Source: Chlorobiaceae bacterium (lineage in GTDB: Bacteria > Bacteroidota > Chlorobiia > Chlorobiales > Chlorobiaceae). From it: a DNA stretch of 64,000 nt. Positions within the stretch are counted from its first letter, which is position 1, and each line of letters begins with the position of its first letter. Below, in pieces: positions 15,297 through 24,173 of the stretch. The stretch spans positions 1-64,000 of the forward strand of contig JAAXXI010000007.1 in assembly GCA_013334565.1 (NCBI GenBank), in the 5' to 3' direction. The translations under genes and the position numbers were made by a program. The notes beneath the pieces are model-generated. The model was given only the letters and a program-made list of their open reading frames with translations. It made no database searches and had not been told where the DNA came from.

Positions 15297-16148
15297 ATGA
15301 ACAACGGAAAAATTCGGGGTCTGCTTGCCCTTTTCCGTCCCGAGCTGTCGACAGCCGCAGGAATATGTGTTCTTCTTGCCGAAATACTCGCACTTGGCGG
15401 AATTCCCCCTTTGAACCCTGCCTTGACCGGCTTCCTGAGCTTTTTCTGCATATCCGCAACAGCCCTCATCCTCAATGACTGTTACGATATCGAGTCAGAC
15501 CGTATCAACAGCCCCATGCGCCCCCTTGTGTCGGGAACGGTATCGAGGAGCGAAGCAGTCGTTCTTTCAGCCGCTGTCGCTTTGCTGGGTTTCATATCGA
15601 GCATGGCGGCCGGCTTGCCTGCATTCATTCTCGTTCTCGTCGTATGGCTTGCAGGTTTTTTTTACAACTGGAAGCTGAAAAAGTCAGGTTTGGCTGGCAA
15701 CCTCCTTGTCAGTTTCTCTGTTGGTATGGCATTTATCTTCGGCGGGGTTGTTGTGGGGAACCCATTCGAAAAAACCGTCTGGTATTTCGCTTTCACAACC
15801 ATGCTCGTGGATCTTGGGGAAGAAATAGCCGCGGACGCCCTGGATGTTGAAGGTGACCGGCAAAGCGGTTCACGATCGATTGCAGTCATTTTCGGACCTG
15901 TTGCCGCCATGCGGATAGCCTCTGCTCTTTTTGCCATAGTAATAATCGGCAGTTTTGTTCCGTTCGCCTTCGGGTGGTTCGGCTGGCCATTCCATGTTCC
16001 GGTGTTCCTTTTTGATATTCTGCTGCTTTTATCCGCAAGGAACCTTCTGGATGAAAATCGAAAAAACAGACAGAGCGATATCCGGCATATCTACCTGGGG
16101 GGAACAGCCATGCTTGTTTCATTTATCATCATCAGGTTATGTTCCTGA
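15297..16148 (+). CDS. UbiA-family prenyltransferase
   Basis: 283 residues, about eight membrane helices. The first Asp-rich motif is NDCYDIESDRINSP (NDxxDxxxD) and the second is DLGEEIAADALDVEGDR, both needed for Mg2+-diphosphate binding. The second motif form (D-x3-D-x-EGD) resembles the branch containing (geranyl)geranylglyceryl-phosphate synthases and chlorophyll synthases. In a green sulfur bacterium, quinone, (bacterio)chlorophyll or lipid prenylation are all possible; no neighbour decides. It may be cotranscribed with the rhodanese gene. Confidence 0.82.
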   Translation: MNNGKIRGLLALFRPELSTAAGICVLLAEILALGGIPPLNPALTGFLSFFCISATALILNDCYDIESDRINSPMRPLVSGTVSRSEAVVLSAAVALLGFISSMAAGLPAFILVLVVWLAGFFYNWKLKKSGLAGNLLVSFSVGMAFIFGGVVVGNPFEKTVWYFAFTTMLVDLGEEIAADALDVEGDRQSGSRSIAVIFGPVAAMRIASALFAIVIIGSFVPFAFGWFGWPFHVPVFLFDILLLLSARNLLDENRKNRQSDIRHIYLGGTAMLVSFIIIRLCS

Positions 16149-16226
16149 TGCCGTTCATTCCGTTTAAACTTGTTTGTATTCCGGATTATTTTCATAGATT
16201 TCCTCCACTCTGTTTTTTTCTTACTG

Positions 16227-16433
16227 AAGAAACTCGACACCCCTGACGGGGTTTAATTGGGAATCACGTGTAAATCGTGAGCTGACGCGCAACTGTAAAG
16301 CCGATAGTTCATCCTGCAGCGTTGCAACCACTGTTCCGCCTCAAGCGGAATGGGAAGGTGCCGCAGGACCGGCAAGCCAGGAGACCTGTCCTGTTTCTTG
16401 AATCCGTAACATGCTTTCGCGGTCCAAAGCATG
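16227..16433 (+). ncRNA. cobalamin (AdoCbl) riboswitch controlling nrdD-nrdG
   Basis: The B12-box AGCCAGGAGACCTG is at 16375-16388 and the upstream core GGGAATCACG...GCGCAACTGTAAAGCCG at 16259-16303 matches the conserved junction. P1 is formed by AAGAAAC (16227-16233) and GTTTCTT (16393-16399). A hairpin follows, CATGCTTT (16410-16417)/AAAGCATG (16426-16433), whose loop holds CGCG complementary to CGCG at 16286-16289 in the L5 position, the expected L5-L13 kissing loop. The element lies about 190 bases upstream of nrdD. There is no T-run after the last hairpin; control may be at translation or further downstream. Confidence 0.93.
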
Positions 16434-16622
16434 GTAAGTGACTTGGTCTGACGCATTCAATCCGCTCTTTCCAGCCCCTTGTCTTCTTTTTTCCGCACAA
16501 GCTCAGAGCATCAATCAGAATTGTCCAGGCAGTTCCGTCTCCAAAGGTCTTTTGGCTGGAAGCTGTCGTCCAATGATGATGATGAAATACCATTGTTTCT
16601 GCCAACAAAAGAAAAAAGGATC

Positions 16623-18776
16623 ATGAAACATTCGTTCACCACTCCACAGGTGATCATCAAGCGTGACGGACGGAGTGAGCCGTTCGATCATGAACGCATA
16701 ACGTATGCTGTTTTCAGGGCTTTGCGTGCGGTCGGAAAACCCGACAGGCAGAAGGCGGAACTGTATAGCTCGGCTGTGGTTGCGAAGATCCGGCAGGGCG
16801 GCAGTCAAAAGCCTCCAAAGGTGGAAGAGGTGCAGGATATGGTCGAAAACGTTTTGTTCCTGCATCAGGAATTCGCTGCGGTGAAAGCCTACATCCTATA
16901 CCGGCATCAGCATCGGAACATCAGGGATGCCAGGGAGATGTTCAGCAACATCGACCTGGTGGACAGCTACCTTCACCTCGAAGACTGGCGTGTGAAGGAA
17001 AGTGCGAATTCATCCTATTCCCTGCAGGGGCTCAATCAGCACATTTCGACTCTGGTGAGTGCCCAGTACTGGCTGAACAGGATCTATCCACCTGAAATAA
17101 GCGATGCGCACAAGTCGGGCGTCATGCATATCCACGATCTCGGCTTTCTGAGCGTCTACTGTGTGGGCTGGGATCTGGAGGATCTTCTTTTTTCCGGATT
17201 TACCGGCGTTGCCGGGCATGCTTCAAGCAGACCGGCGAGGCATCTGCGCTCAGCTCTCGGGCAGGTCGTGAATTTTTTTTACACCATGCAGGGGGAAGCT
17301 GCCGGAGCACAGGCTTTTTCCAGTTTCGATACCCTGCTTGCTCCTTTCATACGTTATGACCAGCTGGATTATGCCGATGTGCGGCAGTGCATGCAGGAAT
17401 TCTTTTTCAATATGAATGTCCCAACGAGGGTCGGTTTCCAGACTCCTTTCACCAATGTCACTCTTGATCTGAAAGTGCCCGGCATGCTCAGGGACAAACC
17501 GGTGATTATTGGAGGACGACCGATGGAAGAGCCGTACGGTGACTTTCAGGCGGAAATGGACCTTTTCAACAGGGCGTTTACCGATGTCATGCTTGATGGT
17601 GATGCCAATGGGGCGGTATTTTCTTTTCCCATTCCAACCTACAATATTACTCCAGACTTCGACTGGGACAATCCAAATTTCGAAGGGATATGGAAAATGA
17701 CAGCCAGATACGGGATCCCTTATTTTTCCAATTTCGTCAATTCCTCGATGAGCCCTGACGACGTCAGGAGCATGTGCTGCAGGCTCCGGCTCGATAAACG
17801 GGAGCTTCAAAAAAAAGGCGGTGGCCTGTTCGGTTCCAATCCCCTTACCGGCTCGGTCGGTGTCGTCACCTTGAACCTTCCTCGCATAGGTTACGAATCG
17901 AAAAGCGTGGAAGAGCTGTTCGAGCGGCTCGGGCATGCCATGGAGCTTGCAAAAAGCAGCCTCGAAATCAAGCGCAAGGTTATCGAGCGCCTCACAGGGG
18001 AAGGGCTCTATCCCTATTCCCGCTTTTATCTTCGCCATGTAAGCTGCAAGAACGGCCTGTTTTGGGAGAACCATTTTTCTACCATAGGCATCACTGGCAT
18101 GAATGAGTGCTGCCTGAACTTTCTGGGATGTACGATCGCGGAACCGCGAGGAAAGGTATTTGCCCTCGAAATCATGGACTTCATGCGGAACCGTCTTGAA
18201 TCTTTCCAGGAAGAAACAGGCAATATTTACAACCTTGAGGCAACTCCGGCAGAAAGCACTGCATACCGTCTTGCCAGAACCGATAAATCTCTTTACCCTG
18301 ATCTTATTGCAGCGAATGAGGATGCTGTGCGCAACGGAGCTGAACCGTATTATACAAATTCGACCCAGTTGCCCGTCGGTTATACCGATGACCTGTTCGA
18401 AGCCCTCAGGCTTCAGGACGAACTGCAGTCACGCTATACAGGCGGTACGGTTTTTCATGCATTTGTCGGTGAAAAAGAATTGCCTGCAGAGGCCGTCAAG
18501 AAACTGGTTCGCCTGGTAATGAACAACTTCACCCTGCCATATTTCACCCTCTCCCCGACATTCAGCATCTGCCCTTCCCATGGTTATCTGTTCGGAGAAC
18601 ATCATCATTGCCCATCCTGTCTGCAGAGCGGTAAGGAACAGCCCTGCACGGTCTATTCAAGGATTGTCGGGTACCTCAGACCCGTCATGCAATGGAATGG
18701 AGGAAAACAGAGCGAGTTTCAGGAGCGGAAACTGTTTAAACTCGGCACTGTGGTCGAGGATTGCCCGTATTCCTGA
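16623..18776 (+). CDS. nrdD: anaerobic (class III) ribonucleoside-triphosphate reductase
   Basis: 717 residues. An ATP-cone (IIKRDGRSEPFDHERITYAV onward, about residues 8-100) precedes the glycyl-radical enzyme barrel. The C terminus has cysteine pairs for the structural zinc (SICPSHG, HCPSC, EQPC) and the radical-glycine element RIVGYLRPV with WNGGKQSEFQER. It reduces NTPs to dNTPs without oxygen and without B12 after activation by NrdG. Start chosen at the ATG preceded by AAAAAGGA; the open frame extends 48 codons into the leader but the ATP-cone begins here. Its riboswitch implies expression when cobalamin is scarce. Confidence 0.95.
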   Translation: MKHSFTTPQVIIKRDGRSEPFDHERITYAVFRALRAVGKPDRQKAELYSSAVVAKIRQGGSQKPPKVEEVQDMVENVLFLHQEFAAVKAYILYRHQHRNIRDAREMFSNIDLVDSYLHLEDWRVKESANSSYSLQGLNQHISTLVSAQYWLNRIYPPEISDAHKSGVMHIHDLGFLSVYCVGWDLEDLLFSGFTGVAGHASSRPARHLRSALGQVVNFFYTMQGEAAGAQAFSSFDTLLAPFIRYDQLDYADVRQCMQEFFFNMNVPTRVGFQTPFTNVTLDLKVPGMLRDKPVIIGGRPMEEPYGDFQAEMDLFNRAFTDVMLDGDANGAVFSFPIPTYNITPDFDWDNPNFEGIWKMTARYGIPYFSNFVNSSMSPDDVRSMCCRLRLDKRELQKKGGGLFGSNPLTGSVGVVTLNLPRIGYESKSVEELFERLGHAMELAKSSLEIKRKVIERLTGEGLYPYSRFYLRHVSCKNGLFWENHFSTIGITGMNECCLNFLGCTIAEPRGKVFALEIMDFMRNRLESFQEETGNIYNLEATPAESTAYRLARTDKSLYPDLIAANEDAVRNGAEPYYTNSTQLPVGYTDDLFEALRLQDELQSRYTGGTVFHAFVGEKELPAEAVKKLVRLVMNNFTLPYFTLSPTFSICPSHGYLFGEHHHCPSCLQSGKEQPCTVYSRIVGYLRPVMQWNGGKQSEFQERKLFKLGTVVEDCPYS

Positions 18777-18787
18777 GTATCGGATTA

Positions 18788-19501
18788 ATGACTGAATATT
18801 GTGATTACGGGATCGTGTATAAAAGAGAACTGCCGGTTGGGGGGTATATACCCCAGAGTTTTGTCGATTACCCTGAACTGATTTCAGCGGTTGTCTTTAC
18901 ATCCGGCTGTAATCTGCGCTGTCCCTACTGTCATAACCCAGGGCTTGTTCTTCCCTCGCGCATCGAACAGGGGATACTGATTCCTTTAGGGCATATCCTG
19001 GAAAGCATCGGACGTAACCTCGGATTAATCGACGGGGTTGTCGTGACCGGGGGTGAACCGACAATCCACGACGGGCTTCCGGAAGCTTTGCATGAGTTCA
19101 GGAAATTCGGCCTGCGCATAAAACTCGATACGAACGGCACGAATCCCCGTATGCTCGACCGACTCATCGGCGAAAGGCTTGTCGATCTGGTTGCGCTCGA
19201 TATCAAGGCCCCTCTGGATCCCCTGAGATACAGTGAAGTTGCGGGTATTCACTTTACTCCAGGCATGATCCGGGACATCTGGCGCTCATGCGAACTGATC
19301 AGGTCATCCGGAATCCCGTCTGTTTTCAGAAGCACGGTCGTCAGAGGATTGCATACTCCGGATGCTGTTGCCAGTATGGCGCGGACGGCAGGAAAAAAAC
19401 TCGTCTTGCAGCGCTTCAGGCCTGGCGATATCCTGGGCAGGATCGATGAAGGTGATTTCAGCGAAGAAGAATTTCATGCATTAACCCGGATGATTGGTTA
19501 A
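18788..19501 (+). CDS. nrdG: anaerobic ribonucleotide reductase activase (radical SAM)
   Basis: 237 residues. The cluster motif CNLRCPYCH (CxxxCxxC) and VVVTGGEPT identify a glycyl-radical-enzyme activase; VGGYIPQSFVDYPE before it is the usual lead-in of NrdG-type activators that act in the same operon as nrdD. It uses SAM and a [4Fe-4S] cluster to put the radical on the NrdD glycine. Starts 11 bases after the nrdD stop, hence cotranscribed and under the same riboswitch. The longer anaerobic-RNR-activating-protein form is used rather than the short enterobacterial type. Confidence 0.92.
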   Translation: MTEYCDYGIVYKRELPVGGYIPQSFVDYPELISAVVFTSGCNLRCPYCHNPGLVLPSRIEQGILIPLGHILESIGRNLGLIDGVVVTGGEPTIHDGLPEALHEFRKFGLRIKLDTNGTNPRMLDRLIGERLVDLVALDIKAPLDPLRYSEVAGIHFTPGMIRDIWRSCELIRSSGIPSVFRSTVVRGLHTPDAVASMARTAGKKLVLQRFRPGDILGRIDEGDFSEEEFHALTRMIG

Positions 19502-19626
19502 CCCGGGACCGAGTTTTTCCAGGATTTTTCTAATCGTGTCCCTGATTGACAGGAAGTGGTTTCTATTCAGTACCTTATCCATTATTATTCACTGGTATTC
19601 TTCCTGTAATCGTGAAAAAGGGAAAT

Positions 19627-20145
19627 ATGAACACACTGACATTGTTTCGTGAGCTTTCAAGGCATACGGAATGGGCCGACGCCGTCGTGTTTTCCGTAAT
19701 CAACGCCAATCCGGCGGCACAGGAGGACGAACGTCTTTTCGTCACCCTCAGGCACCTGCATCTGGTGCAGAAGGTTTTTCTCGACGTCTGGCGCAACGAA
19801 CCCGTCAATCCCGAAGAGACCGGTTCGTTTTCAGTTCCGGAACTTGAACAATACGTCCGGAAAAACCACCTCGCGATCGGATGTTTTCATGATACACTGA
19901 CGGCCGGTATGCTCGATGATGCCGTCAAGCTGCCCTGGGCGGGACTTGTCAGCAGAAACCTCGGTTTCGAGGTCGCAAAGCCGACGATCGGAGAAACACT
20001 GATGCAGGTCCATGCCCACAGCTCCTATCATCGCGGACAGGTCAACGCCAGGCTTCGTGACCTTGGCATCGGCCCGCCCATGACCGATTATATCGCATGG
20101 GTCTGGGCGCACAAGCCCTCTGCCCAATGGTCCGCGATCAACTGA
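19627..20145 (+). CDS. DinB-superfamily protein
   Basis: 172 residues, a four-helix DinB fold. Metal-ligand histidines are visible at RHLHLVQKV and in AHSSYHRGQVNARL, the HxxxHRGQ signature. DinB proteins are mostly thiol-S-transferases or unassigned metalloenzymes, often stress induced. Start chosen at MNTLTLF because AAAAAGGGA stands just upstream; the frame is open 27 codons further. It may be cotranscribed with the small gene 18 bases downstream. Confidence 0.85.
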   Translation: MNTLTLFRELSRHTEWADAVVFSVINANPAAQEDERLFVTLRHLHLVQKVFLDVWRNEPVNPEETGSFSVPELEQYVRKNHLAIGCFHDTLTAGMLDDAVKLPWAGLVSRNLGFEVAKPTIGETLMQVHAHSSYHRGQVNARLRDLGIGPPMTDYIAWVWAHKPSAQWSAIN

Positions 20146-20163
20146 GGGATATGCGGTATAGTC

Positions 20164-20418
20164 ATGGAATCAGGTCGTTCTCTTAAAAGGCCGGCAAACC
20201 CGATGCCGGATTTCGTGCGCGATGCGCTCGAGTGCCGGTCCCTGATGAAGGCTTATCAGTCCCGTCCGGCTTATCAGCGAAATGACTATCTTGGATGGAT
20301 AGGGAGGGCGAAACTCGATTCGACGCAAAAGAAACGCCTTGCACAGATGCTTGATGAGCTTGAAAAGGGCGATCTGTACATGCACATGAGATGGAAATCA
20401 GCGAAGCGGTGCAAATAA
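20164..20418 (+). CDS. small OmdA/YdeI C-terminal-type protein
   Basis: 84 residues. AYQSRPAYQRNDYLGWIGRA and KKRLAQMLDELEKGDLYM match the bacteriocin-resistance YdeI/OmpD-associated (OmdA) domain, where the RPxYQRxDYLxWI core is conserved. In longer homologues this domain sits C-terminal to a DUF1801-like part; here it is free-standing. Highly basic at both ends. Molecular role is unknown. Confidence 0.75.
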   Translation: MESGRSLKRPANPMPDFVRDALECRSLMKAYQSRPAYQRNDYLGWIGRAKLDSTQKKRLAQMLDELEKGDLYMHMRWKSAKRCK

Positions 20419-20641
20419 CGCATTGCGGAACAGGACAACCTTTAGCGGTTACCCGGCAAAAGGTAGCTTTGATGCAGCGATAAAACAGCGTCAGAGCCGT
20501 CGCATGAGGATATCGAGTAGTCTGGGATAATCTGTCGCGCATCGGTCTTTCCCCGGTACGATGACGGACCATGAATAATTTGGTGATTATTTGTTAGATT
20601 CCGCCGTCACCTTTGCAACCAAACCGATAAATCTTCAGCAA

Positions 20642-22219
20642 ATGTCCGAACCTGTCATCAAACGGGCCCTTGTTTCCGTATCCGATAAAACCGGTATCGT
20701 CGATTTCTGCCGCGAACTTTCCCTTCTCGGCGTCGAGATCTTTTCAACCGGAGGCACCCTGAAAACCCTTCAGGAAGCCGGTATCGCCGCCGCGTCGATA
20801 TCGACCATCACCGGGTTCCCGGAAATCATGGACGGCAGGGTGAAGACGCTCCATCCCAAGATCCATGGAGGGCTGCTGGCCGTCAGAGAGAATGCGGACC
20901 ATGTGAAGCAGGCCCTGGAGAACGGGATCGGGTTCATCGACATGGTTGTCGTCAACCTGTATCCGTTCGAGGCGACGGTTGCCAGGCCGGAAGTCACCTT
21001 CGAAGATGCCATTGAAAATATCGACATCGGCGGTCCTTCCATGCTCCGGAGCGCAGCGAAGAACAACGAATCGGTAACGGTGCTCACCGACAGTACCGAT
21101 TATGCGCAGGTGCTTTCCGAAATGCGTGACAACGGGGGAGCAACGAACCGCGCAACCCGTCTCAGGCTGGCCCGCAAGGTTTTCGAACTTACTTCCCGTT
21201 ACGATCGCGCTATTGCCGAATATCTCACACGCAGCGAAGGTGTTACCGATGGAAACGCTCCCGGTTCTATAACGGTGAGGCTCGACAGGGAGCTCGACAT
21301 GCGCTACGGCGAAAACCCGCATCAGAGCGCGGGACTATACCGGTTTTCAGGCCCCGAAGGCACCCGTTCTTTCGGCGAATTTTTTGAAAAGCTGCACGGA
21401 AAGGAGCTTTCCTACAACAACATGCTCGATATTGCCGCGGCAGCTGTCCTCATCGAAGAGTTCAGGAACGAGGACCCGGCGGTCGTCATCGTCAAGCATA
21501 CCAACCCGTGCGGCGCAGCCCAGGCCCCGACACTTGCCGAAGCATACCGCAAGGCGTTTTCGACCGACACACAGGCCCCGTTCGGTGGCATCATATCCTT
21601 CAACCGCCCTCTCGATATGGCTGCAGCCGAAGCGGTCAACGAAATCTTCACTGAAATCCTCATCGCTCCGGGATTTGAAGAAGGGGTACTCGAACTGCTG
21701 ATGAAGAAAAAGGACCGCAGGCTCGTACTGCAGAAAAAAGCGCTGCCCGGAAGCGGCTTCGAGTACCGGTCAACACCGTTCGGCATGCTGGTCCAGGACC
21801 GCGATACGAAGACGGTGTCCCTGAGTGAACTGAAAGTCGTGACGAAAAGGCAGCCGACGGCAGAAGAGCTTGCAAACCTCATGTTCGCCTGGAAAATCTG
21901 CAGGCATATCAAGTCGAACACCATCCTCTATGTCAAGGACCGTCAGACTTACGGTGTCGGCGCCGGGCAGATGTCGCGGGTCGATTCTGCGAAAATCGCA
22001 CGATGGAAAGCTTCCGAGGCTGGGCTCGACCTCAACGGTTCAGTCGTTGCTTCGGATGCGTACTTTCCTTTTGCCGACGGTCTTCTTGCCGCTGCGGAGG
22101 CAGGGGTGACCGCAGTCATACAGCCTGGTGGATCAATCAGGGACAACGAGGTCATCGAAGCCGCCGATGCCAACAACATCGCCATGGTGTTCACCGGCAT
22201 GCGCCATTTCAAGCATTGA
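20642..22219 (+). CDS. purH: bifunctional AICAR formyltransferase/IMP cyclohydrolase
   Basis: 525 residues, the usual PurH length. The N-terminal cyclohydrolase (MGS-like) domain shows [15 protein letters not shown] and [10 protein letters not shown], then [12 protein letters not shown]; the C-terminal transformylase domain has [13 protein letters not shown] (Lys-His catalytic pair) and RVDSAKIA, and ends with [13 protein letters not shown]. It performs the last two steps of IMP synthesis. Start at [10 protein letters not shown] by family alignment; no ribosome site decides. A stem-loop terminator follows. Confidence 0.96.
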   Translation: MSEPVIKRALVSVSDKTGIVDFCRELSLLGVEIFSTGGTLKTLQEAGIAAASISTITGFPEIMDGRVKTLHPKIHGGLLAVRENADHVKQALENGIGFIDMVVVNLYPFEATVARPEVTFEDAIENIDIGGPSMLRSAAKNNESVTVLTDSTDYAQVLSEMRDNGGATNRATRLRLARKVFELTSRYDRAIAEYLTRSEGVTDGNAPGSITVRLDRELDMRYGENPHQSAGLYRFSGPEGTRSFGEFFEKLHGKELSYNNMLDIAAAAVLIEEFRNEDPAVVIVKHTNPCGAAQAPTLAEAYRKAFSTDTQAPFGGIISFNRPLDMAAAEAVNEIFTEILIAPGFEEGVLELLMKKKDRRLVLQKKALPGSGFEYRSTPFGMLVQDRDTKTVSLSELKVVTKRQPTAEELANLMFAWKICRHIKSNTILYVKDRQTYGVGAGQMSRVDSAKIARWKASEAGLDLNGSVVASDAYFPFADGLLAAAEAGVTAVIQPGGSIRDNEVIEAADANNIAMVFTGMRHFKH

Positions 22220-22243
22220 ATTTTCCTGCAGCCTTCGACTGAA

Positions 22244-22289
22244 AAATGCCCTGCATATCTGGACAACGGAGCGGATGTGCAGGGCATTT
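22244..22289. terminator. bidirectional terminator between purH and the DUF1566 gene
   Basis: AAATGCCCTGCA (22244-22255) pairs perfectly with TGCAGGGCATTT (22278-22289), with A residues before and T residues after. It lies between convergent genes and can serve both. Confidence 0.85.
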
Positions 22290-22293
22290 CCGT

Positions 22294-22797
22294 TTAAAAA
22301 GTTCTTACCGCCCGAGCATAGCCGGTTTTCGACATTTTGTCCACTGCAAGCTCTTTTCCGGTTTTAAAACTTCGTCCCCGTGAATAATCGGCATCCTTCT
22401 CGGAAGAACTCCAGTAAAATCGTTCCTGCTTGCCGTTTCTGACGAAGCCACCTGCTGAAAATCTGTTCGCATAGAGCTTTTCGAGCTCATTGCGGTCGGG
22501 GAGGTACCAGTCGCTATACCCGTTTTTTTTCAGTCTTTCGCATGCTGCAAGCGCATCGGGCCAATCGAAAACACCTGGAAGGTCGGCGGTATCGGCTATG
22601 ATGCCATGCGTTTTTTCGGGATCATACCCTTTTTCTCCGGGTTTCAGGAGATAAACAATTTTTCCCCCTTCATAGCTGTTGCCGATTGCAGGGGTTATTG
22701 AAGCTGAATTTTTTTGAGCCGCTCCAGTATTGGTGAACGCAAGGAAAAGAGCGAAGCATGTTACACAGAGGATCCTGTTCATCATGGGCATAAGCAT
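22294..22797 (-). CDS. exported Lcl/DUF1566-domain protein
   Basis: About 167 residues with a signal peptide (NRILCVTCFALFLAFTNTGAA). The remainder is one Lcl C-terminal/DUF1566 domain: GGKIVYLL, FDWPDALAACERLKKNGYSDWYLPDRNELEKLY and FYWSSSE...A-x-A-V-R-x-F are its hallmark WxLP and YWSS elements, related to C-type-lectin-like folds of fimbrial or surface proteins. Role unknown; probably periplasmic or surface. Three closely spaced ATG codons make the start uncertain by five residues. Confidence 0.8.
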   Translation of the reverse strand: MLMPMMNRILCVTCFALFLAFTNTGAAQKNSASITPAIGNSYEGGKIVYLLKPGEKGYDPEKTHGIIADTADLPGVFDWPDALAACERLKKNGYSDWYLPDRNELEKLYANRFSAGGFVRNGKQERFYWSSSEKDADYSRGRSFKTGKELAVDKMSKTGYARAVRTF

Positions 22798-22903
22798 TTA
22801 GTCTTCGGTGTCGGGAGATGGGTGGTGATAAACAATTGTTAAAAGTAACAATAAAGTCGCATGTCAAGCAAGAGGGTTGTGAATGAAGAATGCTCGAATT
22901 TTT

Positions 22904-23869
22904 TCAGTTTCCGGCTTTCTGATCAGATCTTCCCAGGTTTTCCGCGACTGCACGGGCGTTTCGTTTCAGGCGCCTGAGGCCGATCCGGAAAACGGGTGTT
23001 CCATGAAAAAGTTTGCGGAATTCTGATTTGCCGAGGCCCAGTATGATTTCCGGGGTGATGCCGCAAAGTTCCTTTTTCGGGGAAAAGGATTTGTCGGCCC
23101 TAACATTGGCCTGCCGGTTCCACGGGCAGACTTCCTGGCACCGGTCGCATCCGAAGAGGTTGTTTCCCGTGGATGAAGCTTCTTCAGGGGTGAACTCCCT
23201 TTTCAGTTCTATGGTGAGGTAGGAGATGCATTTCCTCGCGTCGAGCTTTCCGGGTTCCACGAGCGCGCCGGTCGGACAATGTTCGATACAGGCGTTGCAC
23301 CCTGCGCAGGGGTAGGGGAGGGGTTGTTTTGGTGTTCCGATTTCCCTGTCCAGGAAAAGTTCGCCGAGGAAAACATAGGAGCCTGCAGATGGAACGATGA
23401 GCAGGGTGTTTTTGCCGGTCCTTCCAATGCCGGAATGCTCGGCCCAGGCTTTTTCCAGAACCGGTCCGCTGTCGACGCTCACCGATGTCCGGACGGGTCC
23501 GTCAAGGAGTGATCTGATGAATTCTCCCAGCTTTTCAAGCTTATTCCTGACGACGGTATGGTAATCGTCGATCAGCGCATATCTTGCGATTTTCGTTCCT
23601 TTTTCATCGTACTCTAACCGGTTGTTGTAGCTGATCGCAGCGGATATGATGGTGCCGAGGCCGGGAAAGATCATATCCGGACGGTTTCTTTCCTCTTTCT
23701 GCCTTTCCAGGTAGGACATTTCGCCGTGCCTGCTCTCACCGAGCATATTTTCATAGCGTTTCATAGCCTCTGCAAGCGATGAAGGACGTGAAAATCCTAC
23801 TGCTGCGAACCCGAGCCGTGAAGCTTCCCGGCGGATTTCAGCCACGATATTCACCGATGAGGTAGCCAT
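22904..23869 (-). CDS. queG: epoxyqueuosine reductase QueG
   Basis: 321 residues. The central segment LIVPSAGSYVFLGELFLDREI and the tandem ferredoxin motifs CAGCNACIEHCPTGAL and CDRCQEVCPWNRQ are diagnostic for QueG, which carries two [4Fe-4S] clusters and cobalamin and reduces epoxyqueuosine to queuosine in tRNA. VDSGPVLEKAWAEHSGIGRTGKN contains the conserved catalytic Asp region. Cobalamin dependence links it conceptually to the B12-controlled nrd operon. Single-gene unit; queE is 22 kb away. Confidence 0.95.
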   Translation of the reverse strand: MATSSVNIVAEIRREASRLGFAAVGFSRPSSLAEAMKRYENMLGESRHGEMSYLERQKEERNRPDMIFPGLGTIISAAISYNNRLEYDEKGTKIARYALIDDYHTVVRNKLEKLGEFIRSLLDGPVRTSVSVDSGPVLEKAWAEHSGIGRTGKNTLLIVPSAGSYVFLGELFLDREIGTPKQPLPYPCAGCNACIEHCPTGALVEPGKLDARKCISYLTIELKREFTPEEASSTGNNLFGCDRCQEVCPWNRQANVRADKSFSPKKELCGITPEIILGLGKSEFRKLFHGTPVFRIGLRRLKRNARAVAENLGRSDQKAGN

Positions 23870-23960
23870 TTGCGGAAAAAAGGATGCAAAGGTTTGTTAT
23901 GCAGGTAGTTATCTTTACCCTTAAGGTATGGGCATTTCGGGTTATTGCTCCGATTTTGGT

Positions 23961-24052
23961 ATTCTGAGGCCGATGGGTCGGCCGAAGAATCCATAACTTA
24001 CTTTTCCAATAAATATAATGGATTCTTCATTCCGCTACGCTTCATTCAGAAT
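23961..24052. repeat. fold-back dispersed repeat of the GGATTCTTC family
   Basis: ATTCTGA (23961-23967) and GAAGAATCCAT (23984-23994) are mirrored by ATGGATTCTTC (24018-24028) and TCAGAAT (24046-24052). About 60 bases from 24018 are closely similar to 52304-52366. The 304-base gap before the oxidoreductase gene holds nothing else recognised. Confidence 0.7.
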
Positions 24053-24173
24053 GACAACCCGGTTCCATGGATTTCCTTGCGACTTATTGTCGCAGGCACA
24101 ATAAGTGTTCCTTTTCGGGTCAATCGCCCATAAATAGATAATCACAGGCACAGCCTCATCAGCGCTGCAACAG

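Noticed and set aside
16410-16433. Hairpin after the B12 box as an intrinsic terminator
   Set aside because: No T-run follows, and its loop is complementary to the L5 position, so it is better read as the riboswitch P13 stem.
17250-18074. 274-residue frame antisense to nrdD
   Set aside because: Shadow of the strongly conserved nrdD coding frame; no recognisable motif.
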